From Metopolophium dirhodum (Eukaryota; Arthropoda; Insecta; Hemiptera; Aphididae), in the NCBI RefSeq assembly GCF_019925205.1, contig NC_083560.1:101708083-101772082 (forward strand): a stretch of 64,000 nucleotides of DNA. The letters are read 5' to 3'. Positions within the stretch are counted from its first letter, which is position 1. The number at the start of each line of letters is the position of its first letter. Shown here piece by piece: positions 23,555-36,367 of the stretch. The translations under genes and the position numbers were made by a program. The notes under the pieces were generated by a model. The model was given only the letters and a program-made list of their open reading frames with translations, had not been told where the DNA came from and did not search any database.

Positions 23555-24471
23555 ATTGGGAATTACAGAGTTGCAAATCAGCCATTGCAGGTATCAAAAA
23601 TACTTTTTTCTGCATCATTGTGACATTATTGCTGTTATCACAAAAGATTCTGGCAAGCGTCACTTTTCTGATTTCTGTCAGTTGATCTTAAATATTATAA
23701 AAAAATAGTTAAAATCAGGATCATTCATTAAAAATATTTCAGATATACTAACATTCATTGAATATATTTGGTAAATCGTAAAAATATCTATCTGCCATTC
23801 TAGTTCTTATAAACTGTTCTCTAATGATACATCTCATCGTTGGGCCAACCATTGAGTCTTCTTCATGTTTCTCAAACAATGCACCTACCAAAAGCTCTAT
23901 ATCTCTCCAATGTTTGTATTGCTTCAATAGTCTATCAGTTGACTAAATATTATAATATACAGGAATAAATTAAGTACTATATCATTATTTAATATTTAAT
24001 ATATTTTTAAACTTACGCCTTCAACCATGATCTTGGATAAATCTTGTACACTTCTGATAGCTTTTAGTCGACAATATTTTCTAAATTCTGTGTAGCTTGG
24101 TATACCATGATCGCGGGTTCGTTGTATATCCAAGCTGACGATGTCCATTCCAAACGCGTGGTTTGGATAAACACTGTATAAGTAATTTGTAAGCTGAAAA
24201 AAAATTCAAATCACTAATGTTAAATTATAAAAGTTAAACGTATAATATAGTCTGTTAAAAGGATTATGTAATGTAATGTCATTGCGTTATATTGATTGTA
24301 TTTCAAAAACCTACCGTTTTAGTAAATAGCATATCAATTTTTTGTGTATTCTGCGTAGATAGCCCTCTGACAAGCTGATCCATGTAATTGAATAGTAAAC
24401 CTGCAGTTGGTCGGTTGTAATGTTCCTTTAGTGAAAGACTTGCGTTGATCATTCGGCCTTCCGTATATAAA
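23496..24471 (-). pseudogene. Second peroxidase copy, exons 7-10
   Basis: Exons at 24471-24315, 24193-24017, 23942-23753 and 23686-23496 correspond to exons 7-10 of the intact gene, with all splice sites kept and the reading frame open. By eye there are only about ten differences in about 960 bp, introns included. One is a 3-bp insertion (PTAGLL instead of PTGLL). No exon 6 equivalent lies upstream (24.5-34.5 kb). The matching N-terminal exons at 34.6-35.6 kb are broken. So these exons cannot make a complete peroxidase, though they could still be spliced into a transcript. Confidence 0.8.
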
Positions 24472-24784
24472 CTAAAAAAAAAACGTAGGTTCATACAAAT
24501 TAATAATTATAAGTAGGCTATATGCGATGATTCTCTTTAGAAACAAAAGCACAGCAATCGACATAATAATATATTCTTGTGTACATTATCAATTTTTAGG
24601 TTGGCACATGTATTAATTGTTGTCATATTATATTGTTGAGTCTACAATGTAGACAGTCGTCAATATAATTATATTTAATATAATATAGGTAGTATAGGTG
24701 AAAATATATTTTAGTAACTTTTAAATGTAGATAGGTTAGACAACGAAGGAATCTGTGCTGAAGTGACAGTAGAATTTTTCTAAT

Positions 24785-25010
24785 TTATAACACCGCCATT
24801 CGCGTGTATCAATAAACTTGTTTCTGATCTAAAACAGTGATTGAGTTTTATTTCAGCAATTTTACCTTCTTACATTTTAAAAATGAACAGTGGATGAGTA
24901 TACATTTATTTAAACCAAATAGTGCATGTTATATAAAAACTTGAGTCCTTCTAATTTAGAAGGAACCAACGTATTACCGACAACATATACTAACGTACTT
25001 CAACAGATTT
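24785..25010 (+). repeat. LTR-like block Q, copy 2
   Basis: Begins ataacaccgccattcgcg, then aataaacttgtttctgatct, then sequence similar to 20360-20460. Same orientation as 20118-20580. The two copies flank the duplicated peroxidase segment. Confidence 0.4.
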
Positions 25011-25074
25011 TTCCGCCTATTTTATTTCTTTTATTCAAAACACAATAGACCGTACTTATTTTCCTTTTTCCGCA

Positions 25075-25510
25075 AGGGGTCTCTATAATAATTGATTTGA
25101 TAAATTTCATTGAATTAAAATTTTACACCATCCTTAACAGTGACACACTTGTAACCTACTGTACAGCAGATCGACATCCATTTACTCACTTTTTTTCTAT
25201 GAATGTCATAAAACTTTATTTGTTGATTCAAAATACTTGAAAATTTAATACAAGGCCCCTACTATATTGTACAAAATTTTTCTTTTTTAATCCAAGTATT
25301 TCGATGTAATACATGATTCCTTATAAGATTATCTACCTTTATCAACAAAAAAAATGTCTATAAAAAAGTCAAATAAAATTGTTATGAGCTTTTGAAATTC
25401 AAATTTTTACAAATTTCAGTTGTTGTCAATTATTATATTATTAATTTTATAATAAAATCAATAGTATTCTATAGTAATGATGTCTTTTTTTTTTTGGTGT
25501 GTCTGTCATC
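25075..25510 (+). repeat. Dispersed repeat R2, partial copy
   Basis: Contains the conserved R2 end (cacttgtaacctactgtaca, then gcagatcgacatccattta) followed by internal R2 words. The 100-codon frame at 25392-25694 runs through it and is not a gene. Confidence 0.6.
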
Positions 25511-26609
25511 GCTTTTTGGAGCAGTAAATGATTTACATGATTTGACAGTTACTGTCCGCCGGAGGGGCAATAAAATCATTTTCGATTACTTCAACACTCA
25601 TCGAGTATTAAACTTACGACGCAGACGTGACAAAAAATATTTTTATTCAATTTCCCTAGTTTTATGTTTTGTGAACGTTGCTATAACTGTATAGGTAATG
25701 TATATTGATATATCCTTCTCTACTTGTCAATCTATTCAGGTGCATAACGAATATTATAAAAATTACATCTTATGGGTTAGTAATAATATTTTAAAATATA
25801 CAATTTAATTGCAGTTAATATTGGATGATTTAAAACACATTATTGTTGTAAGATATCCTTTTTAAATTAGGGTGTAGTGTATCACAATATTGGGAAACTA
25901 TAATTGCCTAAGCTCGACCAGAAATTTAAGTCTGCGCACGCCTATGTATATTCTTAATTTAATTATATGAAAAATTAATCAGTACTACCATTGATTATAA
26001 ATACTACCACGTAGATAGGTACCTACTTGAAAAATTGTTTATCGTCGACGACACAGATATATAATATAATATATCTGTGGTCGATGATGACCGTTGACGG
26101 TACTCAATAGAGCTATACTATATAGTATAACATAGTATAAATAGTATAATAATATTATTTTGCTTTCATAATTTAATTAAAATATACTAACTAGTATAAA
26201 AAAAGGAAGTCTGTTAGAAAATAAAGTAAATATTTGGCTCCGAAATCCATTGGACCGGGACTGTTTGAACTGTGTACTAAAATTATGTGATACAATTTAC
26301 AGATATTCTAATTATTAAGACTAATAAAAATCCACCATAATAACTATTTATAGTGTCTCCTACACCATAATTTCTTTTCATTTTGAATATTTGAGTTTAC
26401 TTAGTTGAGATATATTATTTAGTTATAGATAAGCAAGGACTTAGCACTGGCGAAGTTTTCATATCCCATTACAGGTAAGAAAACAAAACCAGCGGGTTTT
26501 GTATTAGACCTTTCTTATTACTTTTTTAGCCAACCGGTATTCTGGCCCGTTTTTTTCGAACCGAAAGTCTTACCTACATGGTTTGCACGAGGTGTTTGTG
26601 GCGCCGGCT

Positions 26610-26740
26610 ACCAGTTTTTATTGTTTGGTAGTTTTTGACCTTCGGTCATCAGGTGTGCGAAAACAAGACGCCGAGTTTTGAATTGTTGTCAGAAATCAAG
26701 AATACATATTAGACCGGTTTTAAGGCTCTTTATAAACGAG
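26610..26740 (+). repeat. Repeat P, copy 2
   Basis: Related to 19720-19840 through accagttttt, aagacgccgagttttgaatt and gaccggttt. Confidence 0.5.
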
Positions 26741-26959
26741 TGTTAACTGCATGTGTTACATCGATCGGTTTATATAGACGATCCGAAAAATAAACCAGTA
26801 AGGCTGGCCATTCAATATTACTATTGATGATTATGATAATAATAATATTAATATAACCCCCATATGACGTATGTGAATATCTAACGGAGGACAGCAAAAT
26901 GACACACGAAGAGATTCTGTTTCTGTGTGAATTACACATAACTAGACATGTGCTATATT

Positions 26960-27332
26960 AGGAATATTCCCGGAATATTCCCCAACCTCTCAGGAAATTT
27001 CTTTAAAAAAAAAATGTATTATTTTTATAATATTCAGTATTTAAATTTCAGTATGTTTATTTTTATTTTTTCAACATATATAAATGAAAGTTGGATCGTT
27101 TATTTTGTGATCATTGTACAGATTTTAATTAAGAAATTAAATTATAATTACTTAATAACTTTTTTTAAAGAATAAATATCTAAACTGACATAATATCAAT
27201 AAAGAGCTGTCATTTGGATCATTTACAACCATAAGTTTAATTTAAAACTGAAACCTATGATCAATATTCTAAAACTTATTATATTCCCGGGAAATTCCTA
27301 AACTATATTCTCGGGAATTTGCCCATCACTAC
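26960..27332. mobile_element. Probable hAT-like element with TTCCCGG ends
   Basis: The right end reads tctcgggaatttgcccatca, whose inverse (tgatgggcaaattcccgaga) is a common hAT terminus. The left side has ggaatattcccggaatattc. The left boundary is degraded and no target duplication is clear. Confidence 0.4.
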
Positions 27333-28143
27333 ACACAACACACCATAATTCATATAAAAATAATTCGACGCGACTAAATTTTTATTATATTACATTAAAC
27401 TTCCATGGCTAAAATGGAGACACAATTGAGTAACTATATTATTAAACAAATTCTAAGCTTGATCTAAATAATATATATAAATATTAAAATATTATATCGC
27501 TAAAAAGGTAACAGGCACGTTTTGTGTGTCGGGATATTTATTACAGTTTGGTATGTTTCAATATAAGGTAAGTATTACAATGGATTTCAATATTTAATAT
27601 TAGGTCTCTTTGAATTACTTAAAAATAAAACATTGTAATTTTGATTATCGTTTTATTTTTATTCATTCACTAATTTATATCCACCATATTTTTTTAATTA
27701 CAATAAAAAATACATTAAAAATACATATCATTATCTGCAACTCTGCAAGCAGCAATAACGTCTGGATCTCGAATTTTCTAATGATTAAAATCGATGGGCA
27801 ATATATTATTATACAAATTAAACTCTGATATTAAACTCTACAAATGAAAGTTGTCCTATCGATCCACTTATTTTTAACCACTGTGGATTATCAATATATT
27901 ATTTATTAACTCAATTATAATATTATTATCAGTTTTAATTTAGTGTCTTGGCCTGTTTCAAAAGTGAAATAAAATTTCCCTTTTTCTATGATCAATTTTA
28001 GTTACTTACACGTCAAAAACACAGTTTACTTGCCCTTAGGTGTGGACTCTTGTTGACAAAAATAAATATTGATTTAATTTGGATATAAATATATAAAAAT
28101 ATATAATATATTAATATGTGTGATGTACTGATGTGTCTCCAGC

Positions 28144-29070
28144 CAGTGCTCGAAATGGACAGGAACGCACCGGAACGGCGTTCCGGTTCGTAATATAAAC
28201 TTTGCGTCGGTTCCGGTTGGTGAAAATTAAAATTTAAGAGTTCCGGTTCGTAAAAATCGACAGTAACCCAATCTAGAGGATTAAATTTTATAAAATTTTC
28301 TTTCGACAAAATATAATATACTTAATATAGAGAGAAGTTCAATTTTTTGGTTTTTGGTTTTTGGTGCAACTCTAAAACAAATGACCGTAGGTACATGAAA
28401 TGTTGACTGAATGTTTATATTAGCATTTTCTATACACTATAACATTTTCAGTTTCCATTTTTCTATAAATATCAATAAAATTGTATTTCTGGGTAAAAAA
28501 GCGTGAAAATTTAATGCAAGGCTCCTGATATATCGTTACGATAGCAGTTGAAAAATATTAAAAATACATTGGCACAATTTTTTTTTATAAGTATTTAAAG
28601 TTCAAATTTTGACAAAATTTATCAAATTTAAAATTTAATAATTATTTTGTAGTTAAAAATTTATAAAATGTTCAACTTTTATAGCTAAGGATTGAACATT
28701 TAAGACAAGGTTCCACGTAAATAGGCTATATATAAATAACTTTATTCACAATAATATCATCAAATATACTTGGTAATGTCATAGGCTGTCTGAACGTTTT
28801 CGTTTAGAATCATTTTCCTTATACAATGATATTATATCATTGAATTTAAATTTAACACCATCCATTACACTTGTAACCTACTGTACAGCAGAGCGACATC
28901 CACTTACCCACCTTTTTTAAGCTTAAAATTACTCATATTATTTGTATCTTTTTAACTTATTATATTGTATTGTTAAGTAAACACGAATTGAAATAATTAA
29001 AACAATATTATAATCCGCATATTAATTTTATGAGCGTTCCGGTTCGTAAAATTTTCCATTTCGAGCACTG
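28144..29070. mobile_element. hAT element, 927 bp, perfect 8-bp target duplication
   Basis: Ends CAGTGCTCGAAATGG and its exact inverse ccatttcgagcactg. TCTCCAGC flanks both sides (28136-28143 and 29071-29078). Next to the ends are repeated ttccggtt words (about 28181, 28212, 28242 and 29038), spaced about 30 bp on the left, like the subterminal transposase-binding sites of hAT elements. A piece of repeat R2 lies inside. Confidence 0.88.
28430..28920 (+). repeat. Dispersed repeat R2, copy inside the hAT element
   Basis: Runs from R2 internal words to the conserved R2 end (acttgtaacctactgtacag, then cagagcgacatccacttacc). It lies wholly within 28144-29070, so the hAT element has either acquired or been interrupted by R2. 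Confidence 0.65.
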
Positions 29071-30557
29071 TCTCCAGCTATTTCAAAATCCTACAACTAG
29101 TGGTTCTATTTAGTATTTTGTAACAACGGACAATGTAAAATTCTAATCCAAAAAATAAATTACCAATATCAAACCCCTTTACACGCGGTTATGGCGTGGC
29201 TATTTTGCCCCCGTCTGATTTTAAAAGCTGCACGATGTCACGATGTGCTCGGTGGTTTTCGATTAACCATTATTGTGTTATATTAGCGCAAAAACATGCC
29301 TATATTTATAGACAATTATTATCTTGTGTAGGTACTAAGAAATTATTATCCCAATGATCAATTGGTAATTAATAGTTGGATTACATTTATTATTTTTAAT
29401 ATAAATACATATTGTGTGGATAATATATATTACATAATAGGTACATATATTACATATGTAGATATGTGTGGACATGCGTGAAAGTAGGTATGCATGTTTG
29501 TGTCTAATGAAAGAAAAGGAACATAATAATATATTAATATGTGCTTGCGAGTAGTTGTTTTTTAAGTTACCCATTTGGTCTGGTCAAAACTTTTGCCCCC
29601 TCTATTAAAAACTGAAATGACGCCACTGAGTGTTTTTAACTGTAATAGTAATAAATATAGGCCTACTTGATAGCGATTAGCGGTAACATACCGATAGACA
29701 ATGGACTGTGGATGTGTTCCTATATTACAATTTATTTTTATAGCCTAAAAAAACCTAGGAGAACATTTTTAACAGGTCATAGAATTTCCGATAGCTTTCT
29801 GATATTAAGAAACTGTTAACTAATTAATCAAAGGTTATATTAAATTCTATTTAGAACTTAGGATATAAAAACTACTGATTTTTATAACAATTTAAAAGAG
29901 GGCCCTACTATAGGCTATAGCTATGTTATGATAAGATAAATTAAATTATTTATCTGAGTAATCACTGTAGTTTTTTAAAAAACCCTAGTCCATGTACAAA
30001 ATGTGTCCGCTCCACTGAGCATCCCCTGGAAATAGTTCTAGTGCCGTGCCTGATAGTTATTAGTATAGTATAGTGTAAACTGCAAGAATTCATATTTGCT
30101 TATATTTAGTTAATATATTATTAAATATATTCTGTTAATTAAACACAAAATAAATCCATAACATTTTCAATTTAACTACTATAAACTGTTTATTTTATTG
30201 TGATTGCTTCAAACAGTAATTCAAGAAGGTGTTCAAGAAGTGGTCCAAATGTATGTTTTATTGCAAATTATAAAATACTGAGTAGGTATAATACATTATT
30301 ATAAATAATTATATCTATTTTGGTAACAGTAAAAGATCTGAAGGAGAGAATACATTTGTTATCCAATTTGTTCTACACTTGTGCCATTAGAACTCAATAT
30401 TGTTGTGATATTTAAAATCTCTTAATACACAATCTGCCTATGAATTTCGACTGTAAATTTTCTGAAATTTATGACCTTCCTAAATAATGTATCAAACCGT
30501 CGTGGAGTGGTAGGTAAGCCAGTAACTGGACAGATATATTTTATATATTTTATTAGA
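29071..30557. other. Interval without a recognised gene
   Basis: 29575-29630 resembles a transposon end (gaaatgacgccactgag). 30455-30535 (gaaatttatgaccttcctaa onward) is repeated at about 43445-43525. Otherwise AT-rich and featureless. Confidence 0.4.
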
Positions 30558-31598
30558 TTATACCTAACTTATAAAGTATGATGTGGTTTAAACATTATTT
30601 TTACAATAAGTTGTAATATATTATAATTAAATTTAAATTTAAAATTCATTTAATTAATTCAACAAAAAACACAAAAAAAAAATGATTACTCTCAATACCA
30701 CGCTTGGGAAATAAACGAGTATTTATATTATATTGATACAATTATAACTGTTAGGTACCTAGTAAGATACCATTCCCTCCTATGTAGAATCTAAGACCTA
30801 AGTTACCTACTTAGATATACCAAATTATAACACGTTTAATATAATTGGTTATGAGTATATGACTTCAGACTAATTTATATTATATACTTCATATACCAAT
30901 ATAATATTATAATTTATAATATTACAAAGTGTCAATTTTTCTACTTTTAATGTTCTACCATATAAAGTGATCTATAAGGCTATAATAGAACCATAGTGCA
31001 ATAGGAACCTAGTTGTAAAAGGTACTATATAAAGGTACTATGTAAATGTCATAATGTAGTTGACTCATGAGTGATTTGCTTAGAAATAAGATATAGGCCA
31101 CTTAAATCATGTTTCAAGTAATTTTATTTTACAATTTAAAAATAAAAATCTTATCGTTAAATAGGTAATAGAAATGTGAAAACCACGATAGAAACAAAAT
31201 TTAAAAATATGTAATTATTCCTGTCATTCTGTCTCTGGCATAAAATTGAAATTAAATAAACTGCACCTTTTTGCATCAAATGAAATCACAACAAAAATAT
31301 ATTTAGAAATGTAAAAATATTCATTGAAAAACCGATTTTAATAAAAATTACACAATGTATTATAAAAATTATAAAAAATATCCTATTATAAAAAATGTCA
31401 TAAACATGACGTTAAGATCAAAAATAAATAAACTTTTAACAAAACATACACAATTAAATATTATACCGGGTAATTCTTTTATCATTTAACACTCATTATT
31501 TTAAAAAATATAAATGTTTTTGAAAAAAGAATAATTTTTAACTATGACAACGTACAGTTTTATTTTCATATTCCAAAGCAAAAGTATTTGAATACACA

Positions 31599-32318
31599 CA
31601 GGGATGGGCAAGATACTCAAAAATCGATACTAGATACTAGATACTTGGATTTGGAGTATCGAGGTACTAGATACTCGATACCTACATTTTAAGTATTTAG
31701 ATACTTGATACTCGATACATTTGAAAAAATTAGTCAAAGCCTATGACACATAGGATTTTTTTTAAATTTTATTTATACACAATTAAGTAGGTTATGAATC
31801 TAGACAAATGCATTTAAATTTAAAATTCCAAATATTAGTATAAATATATTATAAGTCAATCGTTAAATTAAATAAATAAATAATAATAAAAAAAAATTAT
31901 AGATAGGTATCATATCATATTCTTAAAGACGTAAAGTCCCATTCAACGTGTATGTGTGATGCATCCCAGTACACAGATATAACTTAATATGACTAATAGG
32001 TTGAAAAATAATTTCGTGCAAGTGGCACTGCAATTAAATTATGGATTTATAAATTTAAATTCACAGTGCATATTATTTTACACATATTATAGTATTATAT
32101 TAAAACATAGTCAAACAGTCACGGTTGGTAAATAGGCCAGTAAAAATTAATAAAAAATTAATTTTTTTAAAGTATCGAGTATTTTTTAACAAAATTATTT
32201 TGTGAAATACTCGATACATAGTCTAAAAATGTATCTCGATACAAGATACTCGATACTTCATATAATTGTATCGAGATACAAGATACAAGATACGTATCTT
32301 AGATACTGCCCATCCCAT
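31599..32318. mobile_element. hAT-like element filled with GATAC repeats (in copy X)
   Basis: Left end cagggatgggcaagatact, right end agatactgcccatcccat. Subterminal sequence is made of gatactagatac and actcgatac repeats on both sides in inverted orientation. aataca-type sequence outside the ends may be a decayed 8-bp duplication. Non-coding. Confidence 0.65.
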
Positions 32319-34117
32319 GATACCCAAAATAAAATTTAGGACGAGTAGATTATAAGTTATTAGTTACAAGTATTTTAAGTTTTGAAGAGCACACAAGAGT
32401 AGAACGAGGTTACCCCACATTATTTTGGACCAATACACCGCTCATATCAACTTTAAAACTTTTTATGCGCCAACAATTGGTTCATAATAAAATAATCACC
32501 TAGTGTATATTTATCAAAGGTAAAAATTAAATAACGGTATTAACAGAATGACTGTGCGGATTTTATTATACATCCATGTTTAAACATATATTTCAACTAA
32601 TTTATAATTTATTATGATCATCAATATATCAATAAATAATCCATAAACATTTAAAATTAAAATGATTTCAAAGTAGTGTATTTGTATACATTTAATTAAG
32701 CAATACAACTACCTACCTATAGTCAATTTGTTTATTAGAGATTATTTAAAATTTAAATAAAAAGTTAAAAGAAATAAAATTTGACTATTATTCTGTTATG
32801 AATGTTTATGAGACTTATCATAATTCAACTGTAAATAGATTAAATAAAATATATAAGTACCTAATAATATTGCTATCACATTTTTCCTTTATTAATGGCT
32901 CAAAGATAAAATTGTTTATAAATCAGAGGAGCATTTGACTTTATGGTGTGGGGGAAATTAAAAGGGCATTAACCATATTTATGAATATTTTAAAATTTTA
33001 TTTTTTATAAAGCAGTATGTTTACATCGCAGGGATGATTATTTACCTGAATTATACAACTACAAATCCCCATATATCTCATCTACTCAATTGAATAATTT
33101 ATTCAATGCAAGACTACATTTAAAATATATATTGTAACTAATTAAGTTAAATTATAAATTTATTACTCACTAAGTCAAATTAAATTAAATTATAAATATT
33201 TTTAACAAAATATTATATTAACTGCTTACTTTTTATTTGAGATGTGTAGGAACATGTTGGTGTTTATAGGTATTCCATAACATTAATGTCCATTACAACA
33301 CATTTATTGAGTTTAGTATTAGGGCTAAGAACTGCACTTCCTAAAATAAACAAAAATTGAAAAAAATACATAACTATTAAATTAAATACTATACTTTAAC
33401 TAAATTGAGATTAATAAGGAAAATCTTAGTACGTTAAAACTCTTTAGAGACTGATCATCATGCAATTATTTAATATCTGTCTCAATACATTGACCTGAAT
33501 TTGGAATTTATTTTGTAGTCTAAAAATATATTAGGTATACAGTTCAAATTAATGCTACATTACCTACCACTGGTATATTTTAAAATCATTTATTAACATT
33601 TTATCGTGTATCCAGCCCAAAAAAATATTTATTTTAAAAAAACTATTATAAGTAATTTGAATAAATTGAATATTATATTTCAAAAAGAAAAATATAACAA
33701 AAAGTAGAAAAGTAATCGTATTCCTCATTAGTATGTAGTTGATTAAAATCGACCAGATAAAATATTTTATTAATACACACAATAAATCATTTTCTAACAC
33801 ATTACACATCATGAATTACTTGCATAAACATTTAATGAAGACAATTCGTTCAATTACTAGTATATTACATGCTTCAGTATACTTTGGTATTTGAATCCAA
33901 CATTTTTTTTTAGAATTTTTAATCAATTGTTTTTATTGGTTTGGAAGCTTATTACAGTACAAGGTTGTGTTGTATTCTATATTGACACCGTAAAATAAAC
34001 AGATTCTTAAATAATTATAATGGATTATATAAAAATTTTTTAAGCATCGCAGCATTAAATTTAAAATGACCATCCTATTGTTAATTTTGGAAGCTACTAA
34101 TTGTTGTCAGCTAGTAG

Positions 34118-34169
34118 CGAGGCTGGGCGAGTTTATGATTTTTTTTAACTCAGTCAAGTTAATATGCAC
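34118..34169. mobile_element. Truncated left end of the TTAAGTTAA hAT MITE
   Basis: Begins cgaggctgggcgagtttatg like the element at 59896 and breaks off at 34169. The preceding ctactaattgttgtcagcta is the left arm of a palindrome that is complete only in copy Y. Confidence 0.6.
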
Positions 34170-34244
34170 TGAAAGGACTGAAAAGGACTGTAAAATTTAA
34201 AAACAATTAGAGATATACTCTAAGGACTAAATCCAACAGAATTA

Positions 34245-34421
34245 TTGAATGTTGATCTTACACCACTTGATATAGTTAATATGAAGTATGCTATCATTAT
34301 GTCAGTCGATGTAAAACGTTCATTCAGTCAATGCAAAAACATTTTATGACCAAATTGTCGCCATTTTACATTTTTAAATCTTAGACAATATTATGTAGTT
34401 TCACATTGTTTTAATAATTAG
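34245..34421 (+). pseudogene. hAT transposase C-terminal fragment
   Basis: 59 codons with one internal TGA. It reads LTPLDIVNMKYAIIMSVDV, then KRSFSQCKNIL, the stop, and RHFTFLNLRQYYVVSHC, ending in TAG. This is the same dimerisation region as the remnant at 11570-11900, here with the (E/K)RSFS core kept. It lies just beyond the broken end of copy X. Confidence 0.7.
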
Positions 34422-34570
34422 ATAAGAGATAAGATTTTTATATTTATTTTTATTGTTTAGCGGTTTTTACATATTCCAATTTTTTTTTACATATTTTGAT
34501 GTAATTTTAAGTATTATAACCAACATAAATATACGTTTATGGTTATGGAATTATCTTATATGACTCTTAC

Positions 34571-35595
34571 TTGTTCCTTGGGTCAAAAGTACAATCGGAA
34601 CACACAGCTGGCACCGAACGACCGTAGTTCATAAAACGAATATGGTTTCTGAAAAATGGATCTTTACCCGGTATCACTACTTGCAAGCACAACTCGAGGT
34701 GTATGTCTCGAGGCATGAGCTCCTTCCGGCTATTTGAACAACAGCTCACGGACTTATTACTATTCACTAAGGATTTAATATTAATTTACATTCATTAATT
34801 ACGATTAATCAATATATATGGTTATGTGTTAATCCTACTCATTCTAGAAATTTCCGCGTGAGATTAATCATGGCCTACAAAAATCGTCCAGTACGCCATT
34901 GCCATAGTTTTGAAGTAATCTGGTGAGTGCTCGTCTTTGACAAATTCAACCCTCAGCTATCTAGGACTTGGTTTGTAAGACGAAAAAGAATCTTCGAAAA
35001 CTTCTGTTTGGACAGTAAATGAGATTACATCACTAGATACGCACAAAGGTAAATTATAATGTTATAATAATTACCATTAAAGCTATCCATATAGTTATTA
35101 AGAGCAAACGTTTATAGAGCCGTGGATGCTTTTCCCGAGGAGGAACGTTTCAAGTTATTACAAGAACCGTCAAGACTACGATACTTCAAGTTCATCCTGA
35201 TGCATGCAGTTTTGTTGTAATACATGGACACACAAATCTTACCCGAAGATGTCTTGTCTAGTTTCACTTTTGATAAGTCTATGGCACATTGTCCTCCAGC
35301 ACTATCAAGATAATTGAAATAGTTGTTAAATTTATGCATATTAAGAATAATTTTTTTTTAATGAGATTTATATTGTATATAGATTTTACATTCTCTATTG
35401 CGTATAAAGGAGGAAGCTTCAGAAATAATTTCTGCATGCCAATATAATGAATACAGTTCTTCGGAAAGCTAAGAATCGATCAATAGTCCATGCACAGGGC
35501 TTCCAATTTCCATACTCAACTCATATTCTATATCCATCCCATGTTTTCCAATATCACGGACAACTGTTTGAATATGATCATCTAATTCCAGAAGC
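34571..35595 (-). pseudogene. Second peroxidase copy, exons 2-5, disabled
   Basis: Exon equivalents: 2 (about 35595-35383), 3 (35301-35075), 4 (35003-34839) and 5 (34766-34571). Defects: Q to TAG at 35469-35471, the exon-2 donor gtatat changed to ctatat, a 1-bp insertion then a compensating deletion in exon 3, two in-frame stops in exon 4 (34957-34959 and 34864-34866), and a 1-bp deletion near the end of exon 5 that turns GVREQ into DPRNK. Exon 1 and the start of exon 2 are gone, and similarity ends abruptly near 35595. It shares the unusual VGHD motif (Gly in place of the haem-linking Asp) with the intact gene, so that change came before the duplication. It lies upstream of, and in the same orientation as, the 23.5-24.5 kb exons. 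Confidence 0.88.
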
Positions 35596-36367
35596 TTGAA
35601 GCAAGTTTGAAGCAAACAAATAGATTTCCTGTAGTACCTACTTATAAACATGAGATAAATTATTAAAAAAACTATCATTCATTCGGTTTGGATATTGGAT
35701 ATAAATAGTTTAGTATTGCTATTAGAAGAACACATTAATATAATTAATCTACAAAAGCTTAGCGAAGAGTGTAATTATTGATGACTAACAGCATTATGTA
35801 GATTATTCTGAACAAAAATTTGGTTACAACTTACGAGGCATTAATTTGTTGTTTTTATAATGAAGTAAAACATTTTTTAGTTATTTATTTGATCATTAAA
35901 TTATTATTTATATTGTCAAGCATTTATTTGTTGTAAATTTAAAGCTACATCAAGTAGAGGATTCTGTACAATAGGATTTAATGATTTGATCATTAGGTTC
36001 CCCTACTAATATTATACAACAATAATTAATATACAATCATAATATTCTAAAATGGTTTATAGTTTATACACAATAATTATATTATATTATATTACTTTAA
36101 GCTTATTTAACAAATTTTCCAACAATAAATAGTGATTATGAACATTGTTTTGCAATAATAAAAATTGTATTTTAACATTGTATTTCATGGGCCACTAAAT
36201 TATGTTAAAGGAACATTAGCTCACTATTGATTGATTCAATATTTAGTAATTGTTTATGTAACCAGGTATATATATTATTATATTATTTTTACAGTATCAA
36301 TAAATTTTTAACTCACTTAACAGATATTTTATTTTTTAATGTATTATAATTATCAAAAATCCATAAT
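35596..36367. other. AT-rich interval, nothing recognised
   Basis: Lies between the broken peroxidase exon 2 and the ERGIC2-like fragment. No exon 1 of the second peroxidase copy was found. Confidence 0.45.

Larger units (their letters stand above)
25511..28143. other. AT-rich interval without a recognised gene
   Basis: Holds repeat P copy 2 (26610-26740) and a probable transposon at about 26960-27332 with ttcccgg-rich ends. Nothing coding was recognised. The short frames here are low-complexity. Confidence 0.45.
30558..34169 (+). repeat. 3.6-kb duplication, copy X
   Basis: Almost collinear with 56314-59947, with scattered substitutions and small indels. No long reading frame. It contains the element at 31599-32318 and ends inside the left end of a hAT MITE (34118-34169), where similarity to copy Y stops abruptly after aatatgcac. 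Confidence 0.85.

Noticed and set aside
26575..26610. Possible exon 6 of the second peroxidase copy (gtttgcacga)
   Set aside because: Only about ten bases match the exon-6 end. The surrounding sequence does not translate to peroxidase.
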